Source of the DNA: Meloidogyne chitwoodi
Lineage: Eukaryota > Nematoda > Chromadorea > Rhabditida > Meloidogynidae
DNA length: 64,000 nt
Direction: 5' to 3'
Assembly (NCBI GenBank): GCA_015183035.1
Contig: JACZZP010000017.1
Span: forward strand, 682,001 to 746,000
Shown here: in pieces, positions 24,760 to 43,656 of the stretch
Numbering within the stretch: the stretch's first letter is position 1
How the letters are laid out: the number at the start of each line of letters is the position of its first letter
Program-made: the position numbers and the translations under genes
Notes under the pieces: generated by a model
Told to the model about the DNA's origin: nothing
What the model saw: only the letters and a program-made list of their open reading frames with translations
Databases searched by the model: none

Positions 24760-24930
24760 AAAACTGAAAGGCAAATAAAAAAGAAAAGATCCTGTTTTAT
24801 TTAAATCAATTATTTAATATTCACAATTTATTTATGCGATTAAGTGAAATAATTTAATTTAAAAAAGAAAAAAGTGAGCAATAAATTAAAATTAACAATT
24901 TGAAAAAAACCAATCAAATACAGGATCGGG
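24760..24930. repeat. Right direct repeat: orc-4 3' end and 3' flank
   Basis: Counterpart of 22290-22590 in the same orientation. It includes the last codons and stop of orc-4 plus its downstream sequence. Together the copies bracket the PP1-like gene. Confidence 0.85.
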
Positions 24931-26639
24931 AATCAACTTCTTTCTCAATTTTATACAATCAAAAATAACTTCTTGTTCTATATTAAGCATTACTCTCCTT
25001 AAATTTTTGTTAAAAAATGTAAAAAATATTTTTAAAATAGTATTAATCACAAAAAGTGCATTTATTCTTACTTTGAAAAAATTTAAAACCAAAAAACACA
25101 GAAAATTAAAAAAAAATGAAGAAAAAACAAAATAAAAAATAAAAAAATTTAAAACCTGTATGGAAGTTGTCCATTATCCACTTTTTTAGCAATAACTAAA
25201 AGATCTAAATCAACCAATTCTTGTAAGTCTTTAAAAAGAACAATGTCTGATACTCTCATCGAATTTTTATTCAAATTAGTAAAACGATAATATTCTTTTT
25301 TTAATTAAAAAAATAAATATTTTTTATTTAAATAAAACCATTAATAATTTCTCGATAATTAAATTCACAAATCCGATTATTTCGTCCATCCAATATAGCA
25401 ATACAATTTAACAATATTAATTGTCGAATACTTAATTCTATAAAAAAAATAAATAAAAATTATTTCAAAAATGTAAATAAAACTTTGGCTATTAAAAAAT
25501 TATTAAAAAATTAACTGTTTAGCAATTTTTTATCTTCATTGTCACATAAAATAGCTTCCAAACAATAATTAAAAGTTGAAACAGGATCAGCTATTTTTCC
25601 AATACTTAAATAAACTAATTCATAAAGTGCAACAAGTTTTTTAAGCCAAGCAATCATTCCAACCCTTTCATATAATCTTTGTAGCATTTTATCGATAGAA
25701 GGATCATTTTCTAATTTCTTTGATTAATTGAAAAATATTAAAAATACAAAATATTTAAATTGATAATTTTCTCTTAACCAATCGTAAAACAATAACACAA
25801 AATAAAAATTTTAAATAAAACCTTTATGATATTTTTCGGTATTTTAGTGTAACCAAGAAGTTGTGAAAAGCCAGATTTAAATACATCAAGAGGAAGTTGA
25901 GCATCAAAGTGTATAAAAATTTTTGAAAGCCTTGAACGAACACGTTTTTCTAATATAGATAACACATTCTAAAAATATATAAAACAATTATTACAACAAT
26001 AAAAAGACCAAAGATCTTTTTTAGATAACAAAAAAGACCAAAATTTAAGTAAAAATAATTAAAAAAAGAAAACCTCTGTATTACCAATGAGTATCACAAA
26101 CCAAGGAAGTTTTTGACAACCATTTAGGAGACTATACAAGAATACTTGATTGTTCTTTTTAGCAAAATTTTCAAAATGATCAACGACAAAAAGAATCTTA
26201 GTATTCTAAATTAATTAAAGTTTACTTTAAAATTTTAATTAAAAAAAACTAACCGATTCAGTCACTTCTTTTTTATATTTTTGATCATCAAAATTTCCTA
26301 TATCTAGACCATGTTTCTGTAAAATTTTGGCACTAGCAGCGAAACTGCTAAAGTTGTCACCATCAGCATTTACAATTCGGATGTCATTTGGAAGCTGTTT
26401 AATTATTTGATCCAATACAAGAGATTTTCCGGAACGTTTTCGTCCACATAATAAACAAGATCCGCCTAAACCATTTCTTCCAAATTCAAAAAGAATTTTT
26501 TCTATATTTCTAAAAAATTAGAAAACTTTTTATTTATCAAAACAAAATTTCTATAATTAAAACAATGTAAATAATTATACCTTTGTTGTTCATTAAGTCC
26601 AATTATTGAATCAGCAAGTTTTTGATTTGAACATTCCAT
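24892..26639 (-). CDS. orc-4: Origin recognition complex subunit 4
   Basis: AAA+ ATPase subunit of ORC that marks replication origins and loads MCM in the nucleus. Eight exons: 26581-26639, 26254-26509, 26074-26205, 25822-25968, 25516-25717, 25339-25437, 25156-25294, 24892-24997; about 379 aa. Starts MECSNQKLADSIIGL; Walker A GRKRSGKS at about residue 40; Walker B region KILFVVDHFENFAKK, where the usual acidic DE pair reads DH; sensor region VILIGNTE and VRSRLSKIFIHF (arginine-rich sensor/finger region); winged-helix C-terminus (RVSDIVLFKDLQELVDLDLL) ending PVFDWFFSNC. Diverges head-to-head from the gene at 27105. Assignment rests on the order of motifs and on resemblance to ORC4; another ORC AAA+ subunit is less likely. 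Confidence 0.82.
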
Positions 26640-27104
26640 AAAGAAAAGTAAATAACAGCGTAAATAATTTTGGAATATAAGAATTTATTTTAATTTATTT
26701 CCAATCGTCTATTATTCCGCCACGCTTCATGCAGGTGTGCACAAAAATTATTTTACAACGCGTAAAAACGCTAGAAATAAAAAAGTCAATTGCGAGAGAA
26801 ATCTTGATGTGCGCCAGGAAAAAATCTCCATCTCTTTTACTGACTTCTTTCTCTGCACTTTTAACAAAATACTCTATCATTTTCTCCTTCTCCTATTTTT
26901 TCATTTTAAAAATGTTCGAAAGACCAACAGGATGGAATGGTTAGGCATAAAACTGAAAACTTTTTGTTTACCTTAATTTAAATTTAGAGTCACTAGGAAA
27001 AAAGTTTTTCCTAATTTATTTATCACCTTTTCTTTTATCTTAATTAAATTTTTAGATCTACAAAAATTTTGTTTTTATTTATTTAAAGAAAATTTGAATA
27101 AAAA
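26640..27104. promoter_or_regulatory. Shared upstream region of orc-4 and the C6orf136-like gene
   Basis: 465 bp between two divergent start codons. 26705-26900 is clearly less AT-rich than the flanks and pyrimidine-rich on one side (cttctttctctgc, ttctccttctcc). Short frames on both strands overlap here but show no domain. Best read as a bidirectional promoter plus 5' UTRs. Confidence 0.45.
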
Positions 27105-28154
27105 ATGTTGCCTTTATTTTTAACTAATATCCTTCATCCTTGTTGTTCTCGTTCATCTATTCAATCAACTACTAATTTATATAAATGGATAAGGAAATCA
27201 ACAACGACTTCTTGTGTATTTAAATCATTAAGATTTTATTGTCAATATGATAAGCCTCAAATGTATCAACTTGAGCATATTCAAAAAAGGCTAGAATTTA
27301 CGGTTAACTTTTTTATATTTTATAAAATATTTTTTAATATTTTCAGACTCCATTGATGTTCAAAATGAGAATGGATTATACATTTTATAGAAAAGATGTA
27401 TTGTTGGATGATCAAATAATGGGAGTAACTAGAAGGTTTTTTAAAATTTTTGGTTTTTATGTTAAATAAATTTAGTGGTTTAAATGAAGTTATGACTCAT
27501 TTTGGAACAATAGCTATAGCTGGGAATTTATTACGTTCTAATATTGAGGCTCAAGTATTATTTTAATTAATAAGTTTTTTTATAATAAATTCTATAATAA
27601 GCAAAAATTTATTTTCTTAAAACAAATAAATTGAATTTTCATTAAAATTTAGGCGCTCAGTATCATACCTATCCTCGAAGATGGAACAGTCAGGCTTCGT
27701 TGGCGATTAGTTTATCATAATTGGATTGATTATTTAAGCTTTAAATCAGATAAAGAAAATGTATTATTTTAATATTATAATAGGGGATCTTTTATATTTT
27801 AATGGAAAATGTCGATATATTTTAAAAATGAAAAGGATAGAATCTGCAAAAATGAATAAAAAATTTTTTTATAAATAATAAATTTCAGGAAAAATGGTTT
27901 GATGGATATTCTGTAAGCTTTAAAAAATTATATTTAAGAATTTTTTTAAGATTTTCTATGCGGATGGTGATGGTTTAGTTTATAAATTTACTCTTCAAAA
28001 AACAATGCCAGACGATGAATATACATTAGAAAAATTTAGAGGAACAAAAGATTTTGTAAAACGAGTAGTCACACAAAATGTTGCAAATTATGTTTATAGA
28101 GATGAAGAAAAAGAAAAACAAAAAAATATTAATTCTAAAAATAAGGCTCAATAA
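27105..28154 (+). CDS. C6orf136/DUF2358-family protein, likely mitochondrial
   Basis: Six exons: 27105-27302, 27347-27435, 27476-27554, 27653-27760, 27889-27912, 27951-28154; 233 aa. The N-terminus is Ser/Thr/Arg-rich with few acidic residues (RSSIQSTTNLYKWIRKS), fitting a mitochondrial presequence. The core reads MDYTFYRKDVLLDDQI, then VRLRWRLVYHN and IFYADGDGLVYKFTLQKTMPD, the NTF2-like fold pattern of the poorly characterised C6orf136/DUF2358 family. The tail is Lys/Glu-rich. Function unknown. Same strand as rab-10 with 332 bp between, so the two may be co-transcribed. Confidence 0.75.
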
Positions 28155-28486
28155 AAAATTTTTTTATTTCTTTTTAATTGTTTTGTTTTTTAAATATTCT
28201 TTTTTAAATAAATATTTTTAAAATAAATTTTTATATTATTAAAGAATTCTTATATTCCAAAGAAATATTTTTTCATTTTTTAATTTTAAATTAATTTAAG
28301 TCAATAAATTAGTTTTATAAAATAAAAAGGTATTTTTCTTAATTTTTTATAGATCAGTGATTTTCAACTAAAAAAAGTTTTCATTAATTTAATTACTAAA
28401 TTTTTATTAAAAGGTATTCGTTTTTTAATTTAAAAATTAAAAATATTCAATAAAATTTTCAGATAAAAAAAATTTTTCTACATAAA
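28155..28486 (+). promoter_or_regulatory. Intercistronic region with trans-splice-like acceptor
   Basis: ttttcag at 28456-28462 lies 24 nt upstream of the rab-10 start with no upstream donor or exon needed. In nematodes this is the usual form of a spliced-leader acceptor. The preceding sequence is AT-rich 3' UTR of the C6orf136-like gene. Confidence 0.45.
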
Positions 28487-29450
28487 ATGGCTCAACAACA
28501 ATATGACCTTTTATTTAAACTTTTATTAATTGGTGACAGCGGTGTTGGTAAAACTTGTATTCTTTACAGGTTTAGTGATGATGCATTTAATAGTACATTT
28601 ATTTCTACTATAGGTTAGTTAATATTAAATAAATATTTTTTATTTTAAATAATTATTTAATTTATAGGAATTGATTTTAAAATAAAAACAATTGAATTGC
28701 GTGGAAAGAAAATAAAACTTCAAATTTGGTTTGTTTGTTTTTAATTATCTTTTTCTTCTTCAAAATATTCTGAAATAATTTTAATAAATTAGTAATATTT
28801 TATTCCAATTTTTAGGGACACAGCAGGACAAGAACGATTTCATACAATTACCACTTCTTATTATCGCGGTGCTATGGGAATAATGATGGTATAAAATTAA
28901 ATATTTTTTTTTAAATTAAATTTAAATATTTAATTTAGGTTTATGACATTACAAATACTAAAAGTTTTGAAAATATATCAAAATGGCTTCGGTATATTAA
29001 TGAGGTTTTTTAATTAATTTTTTAAATTGAATTCTTTTATTTTCTCTAAAGCATGCTTCAGAAGATGTAATTAAAGTATTACTGGGTAATAAATGTGATA
29101 TGTCTGATCGACGGGTAATATCGAAAGAACGAGGCGAACAAATTGGATTTGACCATGCAATTCGTTTTTTAGAGACTTCAGCAAAAGCTAATATAAATAT
29201 TGAAAAAGCTTTTTACGAATTGGCAGAAGCTATTTTGGACAAGGTTTTTAATTTTTTTTATTATTTTTCTTCTCCAAAGGTGAAAAAAGAAAAAGCTTTT
29301 TAAAATATAAAATAATATTATTATTTTTATTAAAATATATTTAAAAAGATGCCAGAGAGGAATTCAACTGAACAAATTAAAGTTAGACCACTAAATGATA
29401 ATAATAGAGGAAATGGAAGAAATATTTCTTGCTGTTCTTCTTTTATTTGA
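28487..29450 (+). CDS. rab-10: Small GTPase RAB-10
   Basis: Rab GTPase of basolateral endocytic recycling. Six exons: 28487-28613, 28668-28728, 28816-28888, 28939-29004, 29052-29243, 29349-29450; 206 aa. G motifs are all intact: GDSGVGKT, effector [35 protein letters not shown] and ETSAKA. RabF and RabSF sequences follow RAB-10 closely (HASEDV, AEAILDKMP). The hypervariable tail ends SCCSSFI rather than the usual terminal CC, so prenylation would rely on a CCxxx-type end. Start chosen at [16 protein letters not shown], which aligns with the family. Confidence 0.95.
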
Positions 29451-29664
29451 TATTTTCTTTTTTTTAATAATTTGCCATATTTATGTTATTATATATCAAA
29501 GAAAATATTAAAGACCCCTTTAAAATTTATTAGTCATTTAAATAAAAATATGAATAAAAGTGAATATTTAAATTTAAAGAATTGTTAAATAAGGCTACAG
29601 AGAATTAACTTTTTTTTTAAAAAATATAAAATAATATCATTAATTAATTTTAGAATTAATTAAA

Positions 29665-34404
<4,740 letters not shown>

Positions 34405-35085
34405 CTTGCTTTTAGTCGTAAAATAAATATAATAAATTAAACAAATATTATAAATATAAAACTTTTAAATAATTATTAAGTAAAAAACAAAAGTGACTTG
34501 TATCAATTAATAAAAGAATATTTATTTTACAAATCTAATTAGAAAACAGGCTTTGAATGCGCGCCATTTCTTAATTTACATTTATTTAAATTGTTCAAGT
34601 AAATTTCAATTGGTTAAGAATGTTAAAATTTAATATCAAACAGAGTATTAAATTTCGTTCAAAGATGTAATAAACTAATTTTGTTAATAAAATAGTAAAA
34701 ATACATTAAGAATGTTTAGATATAGCTTCAATTTTAAATACATTTTTACATTAAAAATCCAGAAATTAAGAATGAAACCAGAACATGGTCAGAAACAGAA
34801 GAAAACTAAGTAATAGACAATTGAAGAACAATGAGAAAAAAACCAAATATTACTCGTTTAATTTTTAAATGGAAACCTGATCCAAGAAATATCGTCAGAT
34901 AATGATCTACGGAATGCAAAAACGGTTATCAGACTTTAATTCAAAGTTAGAAACTAATGAATAACAAATTCTAAGTAAGGGGAAGCCTGATAGCTATGTT
35001 AATATACCTAAGTCTGACCATGTCAAAACCACTACATAAAATGGAATTTAACCCTTATTTTATATTCTCCCAAACATCTAATATT
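34405..35085. other. Intergenic between icd-2 and wwp-1
   Basis: The half next to 34405 is the icd-2 promoter/5' UTR. 34760-35085 is less AT-biased and is probably the 3' UTR of wwp-1 on the minus strand. No frame with family features. Confidence 0.4.
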
Positions 35086-38110
<3,025 letters not shown>

Positions 38111-38619
38111 CAAAATTAATTTCCTTCTATATTTACAGCAACCTTAAAAATTTAAAAAGATAATGAAAACGTTTCTTGTCAAAGGTTGTAGAAAAAGAAA
38201 GTTAATGGAAAAAAAAATGAAAGTAAAAATGGTATCAACCAAAAGAAATTACACCATGATAAATAAAATTTATATAAAAATCTTTCATGGCTAAATTTAC
38301 TAAAAGTTAAAGTACTACATCTATGACGAACTTATCAAAACAACTGATATTAAACACAAAACACCTCATATCTTGTAACGTGTGAAGAATTATCAATAGT
38401 CTTAAATGAAAATAGTGTTAAAAATAATGAGAGACGGTAGAGAAATATTAGAGATTGGGAAATAAAGGAAATTATCAGAAAAACATTTTGACAATTGACT
38501 TAATTTATTCAAAATATAATAGTGAATTAAATTTTACGAAATTTTAATGTTTTTTTATTTTTTGTCTTATTTTTAATAAAATTATCTTTTTTATTTTTAT
38601 TTTAACGGATAGTGTATTA
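38111..38619. promoter_or_regulatory. Shared upstream region of wwp-1 and Sac2-type gene
   Basis: 509 bp between divergent starts. Moderately AT-rich with no coding frame. Probably a bidirectional promoter; no specific element is claimed. Confidence 0.4.
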
Positions 38620-40776
38620 ATGCAATTACTGGCAACAGAAGATTTTTATCTTATAAAATCTGTAAATACTATATTAAAATGTTGTCGCTATACTTCAAAT
38701 CTTTCTATTTTTTATCATTCAGGTAATACAATAAAATAATTTTTATTTTGTTTCTTTTATAGATATAAGTTCACTTGAAGATCTAGAATTAATAGGAGAT
38801 GTTTTTGCTTTTATTGGTTTTTTACTTAAAATTATTTTTAAATATTAAAATTTTTAGGAAAAGTTATGATTGATGGAATTTCTTATTTATTATTTGTCAC
38901 ACAATGTTCTGAATTAGGAAAAATTACTCCTAAAAATGACCCAATTTATCAAATAGAAAAAGTTTGTGCTTTGCCAATTTTGGCCGATGGATTGAAATGC
39001 AAAAGCTTTTTTGAAAATATTAATGAAATTGACAATTTGGAACGTTTAAAAAATCAACCGAAAAAATTTGCGAAAATGATCTCACACAAAATGCCTTTGC
39101 GGAATTTACCAATTTCTCCAAAACTTATCGAAGAAATTGTGAATTTTTATTTTAATTTTTTAAAAATAGACTCTCAAAGGTTGAAAGTCTTTTCTTCAAT
39201 TATTAGGAAATTTAATTGTTTTTTGTAATTTTTCTTTTTATGTTTGTTTTCAAATTTATATACTGCGAGTATATTTTAAATATTTCATAATTTAGGTTGT
39301 TTTTCTAAGCCAACCAAACAGTTTTTATTTTTCGCATAATTTTGACATTACAAGGAGCTTACAAAGTGCAACTTCTAATATTAATTTGTCTGATTCACGT
39401 TTCTTTTGGAACAGACAATTATTAGATGGTTTCTTTTTAATAAATTATTTAATTACTTAAATTTTTTAAGAATTTTTTGTTCGTAATGGAACACCGATTC
39501 CTGCTTTTAAAGATTGGATAACTCCGATTATACATGGTTATGTTGCTCAACAAACAATTTCTTTTGATTCTGACTCTCCTTTGTTGACGTTAACTTTGAT
39601 ATCTAGACGTTCTATAAAACGGGCAGGTGTTCGCTATTTACGCCGTGGTATTGATGAAGATGGTGATGTTGCCAATTTTGTAGAAACTGAATTTATTGTT
39701 TGTATGTTTGACCATTGCCTTTCTTTTGTTCAGGTTTTTATTATTACTTTAAAATTTTATAATTTTTTATTAAAAATTATTATTCGATGACTTTGTAAAA
39801 AACATAATAATGACCTTTTCTTTTGTTTAGTGCCGTGGTTCAGTTCCAGTTTTTTGGAGCCAAAAAGGTTATCGTCTAAAACCACCACTCATTATTGATC
39901 GTCCCTTAGAAGAGTCATTGCCTATTTTTAGCCTTCACATTGAACAAATGTTCCATCTTTACTCTATTCCTCTTGTTATTGTTAATTTGGCTGATCAAAC
40001 AGGTCGAGAGGCTGTGCTTTGTGATGCTTATCTTCAAGTATTTTTTTATTCTTTTAAATTAAATTTTAATTTTTTTGAAGAATATTTTGGCTTTTAATTG
40101 TAAAAATGTTTCTTACCATTCATTCGATTTTCATCAAATATGTGGTAACAGAAAACATCACAAATTGTCAGAGCTTATGGATAGATTAAAAGACGAAATT
40201 GCATCAATGGGCTTTTGTTGGGTTGATAAAAGTGGGAAAGTTGTGATGCGTCAAAAAGGAATAATTCGAACAGTTTATTACTTTTTGCTAATTTAATTTA
40301 AAAAAAATTATTTTTTTAAGAATTGTATTGATTGTCTAGACCGAACAAATGTTGTTCAGTGTGCAATTTCTCAAGCTGTATGTTTAATTCAATGCAGAAA
40401 ATTGGGAATTGTTGAAGCAGAATCTAATGCCCCTGAACAATTTATAAGATTATTACAAAGAATGTGGGCCGATCATGGAGATTTAATTTCTAAACAGGTT
40501 TGATTTTTTAATTTTTTTAAAACATCTCATTGAATATTTATTTTTTATTTCTCCTAAAAATTATTTTTATAAACTATTTTTTAAATTTTTTAGTATGCCG
40601 GTACTAGTGCCTTAAAAGGGGATATAACTAGGAATGGACAAAGAAAAATTACTGGTTTTGTTAAGGATGGTTATAATTCTGCTTCACGTTATTATCTTTC
40701 TCAAATGTGTGATGCAAATAGACAAAGAGTTATTGATGCAATTTTAGGACTTTCAATAACAGATGAAGCTGCATAA
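38620..40776 (+). CDS. Sac-domain phosphoinositide phosphatase, INPP5F/Sac2 type
   Basis: Removes phosphate from phosphoinositides (Sac2 acts on PI4P in endosomes). Nine exons: 38620-38722, 38763-38816, 38858-39179, 39322-39428, 39471-39733, 39831-40037, 40081-40272, 40321-40497, 40594-40776; about 535 aa. Sac motifs: RFFWNRQLLDEF, LISRRSIKRAGVRYLRRG, NFVETE, RGSVPVFWSQKGYRL, catalytic CX5R loop NCIDCLDRTNVVQ, YAGTSALKGDITRNGQR, NSASRYYLSQMCDANRQ. The NRQ end and the RAGVRY segment favour INPP5F over Sac1 or Sac3. It stops 16 residues after the Sac domain, so the hSac2 and C-terminal regions of vertebrate INPP5F are absent. No transmembrane segment, unlike Sac1. Confidence 0.88.
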
Positions 40777-41363
40777 TGTTAGTAATTGTGTTTATACTTT
40801 AAATGAAGCATTTTTAACTTTACAGAATAATAAAAAAAAATAAGAAAAAAAGCTTTAAAAATTTATAAGAAATTTTTCTGTAACAATTACATTCATGCAT
40901 TTTTGTTTATTCAACTACATTTTTTTGGTAATTCCTTATCAATTTTTATTACATTCTTTTATCATTTTGTATATTTATGTATATTGACCTCCATAACATT
41001 TATAATATTTTAGTCATTTGCATATTATTATTTTTTAAACTAATTCCTATTTTGTAAAATGAACAAATCCAAAAAATATTATTAAATCTTTAGTCAATTT
41101 TCTTTAATTCAATTGCATAAATTTTTTTTTAAATTTGATAAAAATTAAAAATATACGTTATTCGATTTTAAAACTTTTCGGTCAAGGAAACTTTTGTTTA
41201 TTCAGCTAAAACTTTAAATTAAATAATTTTATTTTAATTAAAATTTGTAGAGGAGATAAATATCGAATAAAGTTTATTTAAAAAATGTTATAATTATTTA
41301 TACATTATTGATATATTTACATTTATTTAATTTTTTTTAATTTATTCCTACCTATTTTAGTTT
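40777..41363. other. Intergenic, 3' UTR of Sac2-type gene
   Basis: T-rich plus-strand 3' flank, then AT-rich sequence to the next start. A tttttag-type site at about 41356-41360 (ttttag) just before ATG 41364 could be a spliced-leader acceptor. No gene seen. Confidence 0.35.
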
Positions 41364-42363
41364 ATGGCAGATAATAATCCATTAAAAAATGCAAAAAATG
41401 TATTAATTGTGATTACGGGTGCAAGTCGTGGAATTGGTTATGAATTAGCATTACAATTTGGTAAACTTTTTGTGGGAAAAAGTTATCAATTCTTTTTACT
41501 GGCAAGAAGCAAAAACTGTCTAGAAGAAGCTGCGGAGAAGATTTGCAAAATTCAGTAAGCTTTTTTTCTACATACTTTTATTTATTTCTTTTCTTTTTCA
41601 AAGAAATTCCTCATCAGGAAATGTTGAAATTGTTGTAGCTGACCTTTCTAAACCTGGATCAGCTTTTGAAGGAATTACAGATAAAATTAAAGAATTAGAA
41701 TCTAAAAATAAATTTGATTTGTGTTTGATTGTTCACAATGCAGGTTCTGTTGGTGATTTAACTAAGAAATCTTCAGAATTGAACGATGTTGGTCAATGGG
41801 AGAATTATCTTCAAACTAATTTATTATCTACAATTCTTCTTAATAATTTAATTTATTCAACACTTTTTAAAGAAGAAAAGGTTTGTAAATATTTATATAA
41901 GATAATTATTATTTTTTATTTTAAGAAAAAGATTTTTATTATTAATATGACTTCATTACTCTCAGTAAAAGCTTATCCTTCATTTACACAATATTCTGTT
42001 GGGAAAGCAGCGAGAGAGGTTGTTTTTTTGTTGAAGTTTTTTTAAAAAAATTTAGGCATATTTTCGTGCTTTTGCGATAGAACATCCAGAATGTCGTGTT
42101 CTCAGTTATTCACCAGGGCCAGTAGATACAATAATGCACAGTGAAGTTGCTGAAAAGTAAGAATAAATTATTTAAAAAAATAAACAATTTAATTTTATAG
42201 AACATATGATTCTGGAGTGAGAGAAGTTTTTGGAAAGAAAAGACATGATAGTAATTTACACAGAAAACTTTTAACTACTTCGGAAACTGTGCAACACTTA
42301 ATTCAATTACTTGAGAAAAATAATTTTGAAAATGGGGCAAGAATAGATTATTTTGATAAATAA
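41364..42363 (+). CDS. Sepiapterin reductase-like short-chain dehydrogenase
   Basis: NADPH-dependent SDR; sepiapterin reductase does the last step of tetrahydrobiopterin synthesis. Five exons: 41364-41554, 41604-41880, 41926-42018, 42056-42156, 42201-42363; 274 aa. Cofactor motif TGASRGIG at residue about 18, HNAGSVGDLTK, catalytic Ser in INMTSLLSV and YSVGKAARE with Tyr and Lys, then LSYSPGPVDTIM and the C-terminus ARIDYFDK. The NAGSxGDxxK motif and the DYFDK end are specific to sepiapterin reductases among SDRs. No targeting signal. Complete. Confidence 0.9.
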
Positions 42364-43656
42364 AATTAAATATTTTTTTAATATTTCTAAATTGCTACAA
42401 CGATATTATCTATTAATTTTAATTTTTTTTTTAATTCTCTTTGGAACACTTCAAATATTGGAGAACGTAAACTAAATTTTACTCAACTTTTCTAATATTT
42501 CGTTTTATACACTTCTTTATTAGCTTTAATAATAATATATTTAAATAAAAGATGAGGCCAGTCATTATACAAAAATGTTTAAAATTTAATTATTTAAAAT
42601 ATTTTAAAAGTCCTCTTATCATTTTCTTGTCGATAACAAATCTTAAAAATACTTTAGAATTTATTTTGTAATTTTTTATTAAATTAAATATTTTTCTTTT
42701 CTTTATAAACCTTTTTAAAGTAAAACACTAAAAATAAAACATTTCAATTTTTATTGAATAAAATTTTTTCCAAATGAATTAATTTCAAATAAAAATATAA
42801 TAAAAAGACAAACATTTAATGAAACTGTCGTAGCGGAATACATAAAAGAAATGAAGGCGTAAAGCGATTTGGTGTTTTTTTTTTGAAAATAAAAAGGAAA
42901 AAATTTTAAGTAGAAAATATATTTTAAGGTATAAAGTAATATTTGTTAATAAATCAAAAGAAAAAAGAATTGAGTAGGTTATGTACTTATTGCAAAATTT
43001 TGTTATTTTTCGATAAAGTATATTTATTTATGGCGAAATTAATTCAAAAATAATATCTAATTTTTTAATGTTATAATAGTAGAGGCTTGAACTGCTAGTG
43101 CAGATGGACGGTTTTTGTGTATAAAATAATACAATCCCAAAAATAAAATCAAAAAATATAAATAATAATTTCATCAAATTTAGATTAATTGGGATTGCAA
43201 TAAAAATATATTAATTTTTCTAGTAATATATATTTAGAAGAAAAACAATAATTTTACCAAATCTTAGTACAATCTCATAACCAAAATTTAAATTAATAGT
43301 TGCCAGAAATTTAAGATTGTACTAGAGATTTTTAAAAATAAAACTAGGCATTTGATGAGATTACAATTGAATTATATATTTAATACTTTATTTGGATTAG
43401 CAATTGTTAACATAAAATTTTCTAAACCAAAAATTATATAAATTAAATTTTAAATGTTCTTTCTATTTATTTATAACAGAATTTTACTTTTATAATAACC
43501 AAAAATTTAATTGCTGATCAAAAACAAAGTTAGGAGAATTAAAGAAATATTTTTTTATGACATTACATTGTCAATAAAGCAGTCATCTCATCATTTTTTC
43601 TCGCAAAATCACCTAAAATATTTTTTTATTTTTTCTGCAAATTTTTTTTAAATGTT
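42364..43656. other. Convergent intergenic region
   Basis: Lies between the 3' ends of the reductase (+) and the MAP7-like gene (-). AT-rich; only short inverted repeats near 43130-43370 were seen (separate entry). A further AG site and frame downstream of the MAP7-like stop (43563-43612) would add no residues, because the splice creates an immediate stop. Confidence 0.45.
43131..43333. repeat. Nested short inverted repeats
   Basis: aatcttagtacaatct at about 43259-43275 pairs with agattgtactagagatt at about 43315-43331. Outside it, acaatcccaa near 43131 pairs with ttgggattg near 43190. They suggest a degraded foldback element or an mRNA 3'-end structure. Confidence 0.4.

Noticed and set aside
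26695..26976. Overlapping frames on both strands between orc-4 and the C6orf136-like gene
   Set aside because: Mutual overlap, no splice continuity, and location in a divergent promoter argue against coding.
43563..43612. Possible extra last exon of the MAP7-like gene
   Set aside because: Splicing from the GT after NFG to this acceptor makes GGG-TGA, so no residues would be added; the unspliced stop is simpler.
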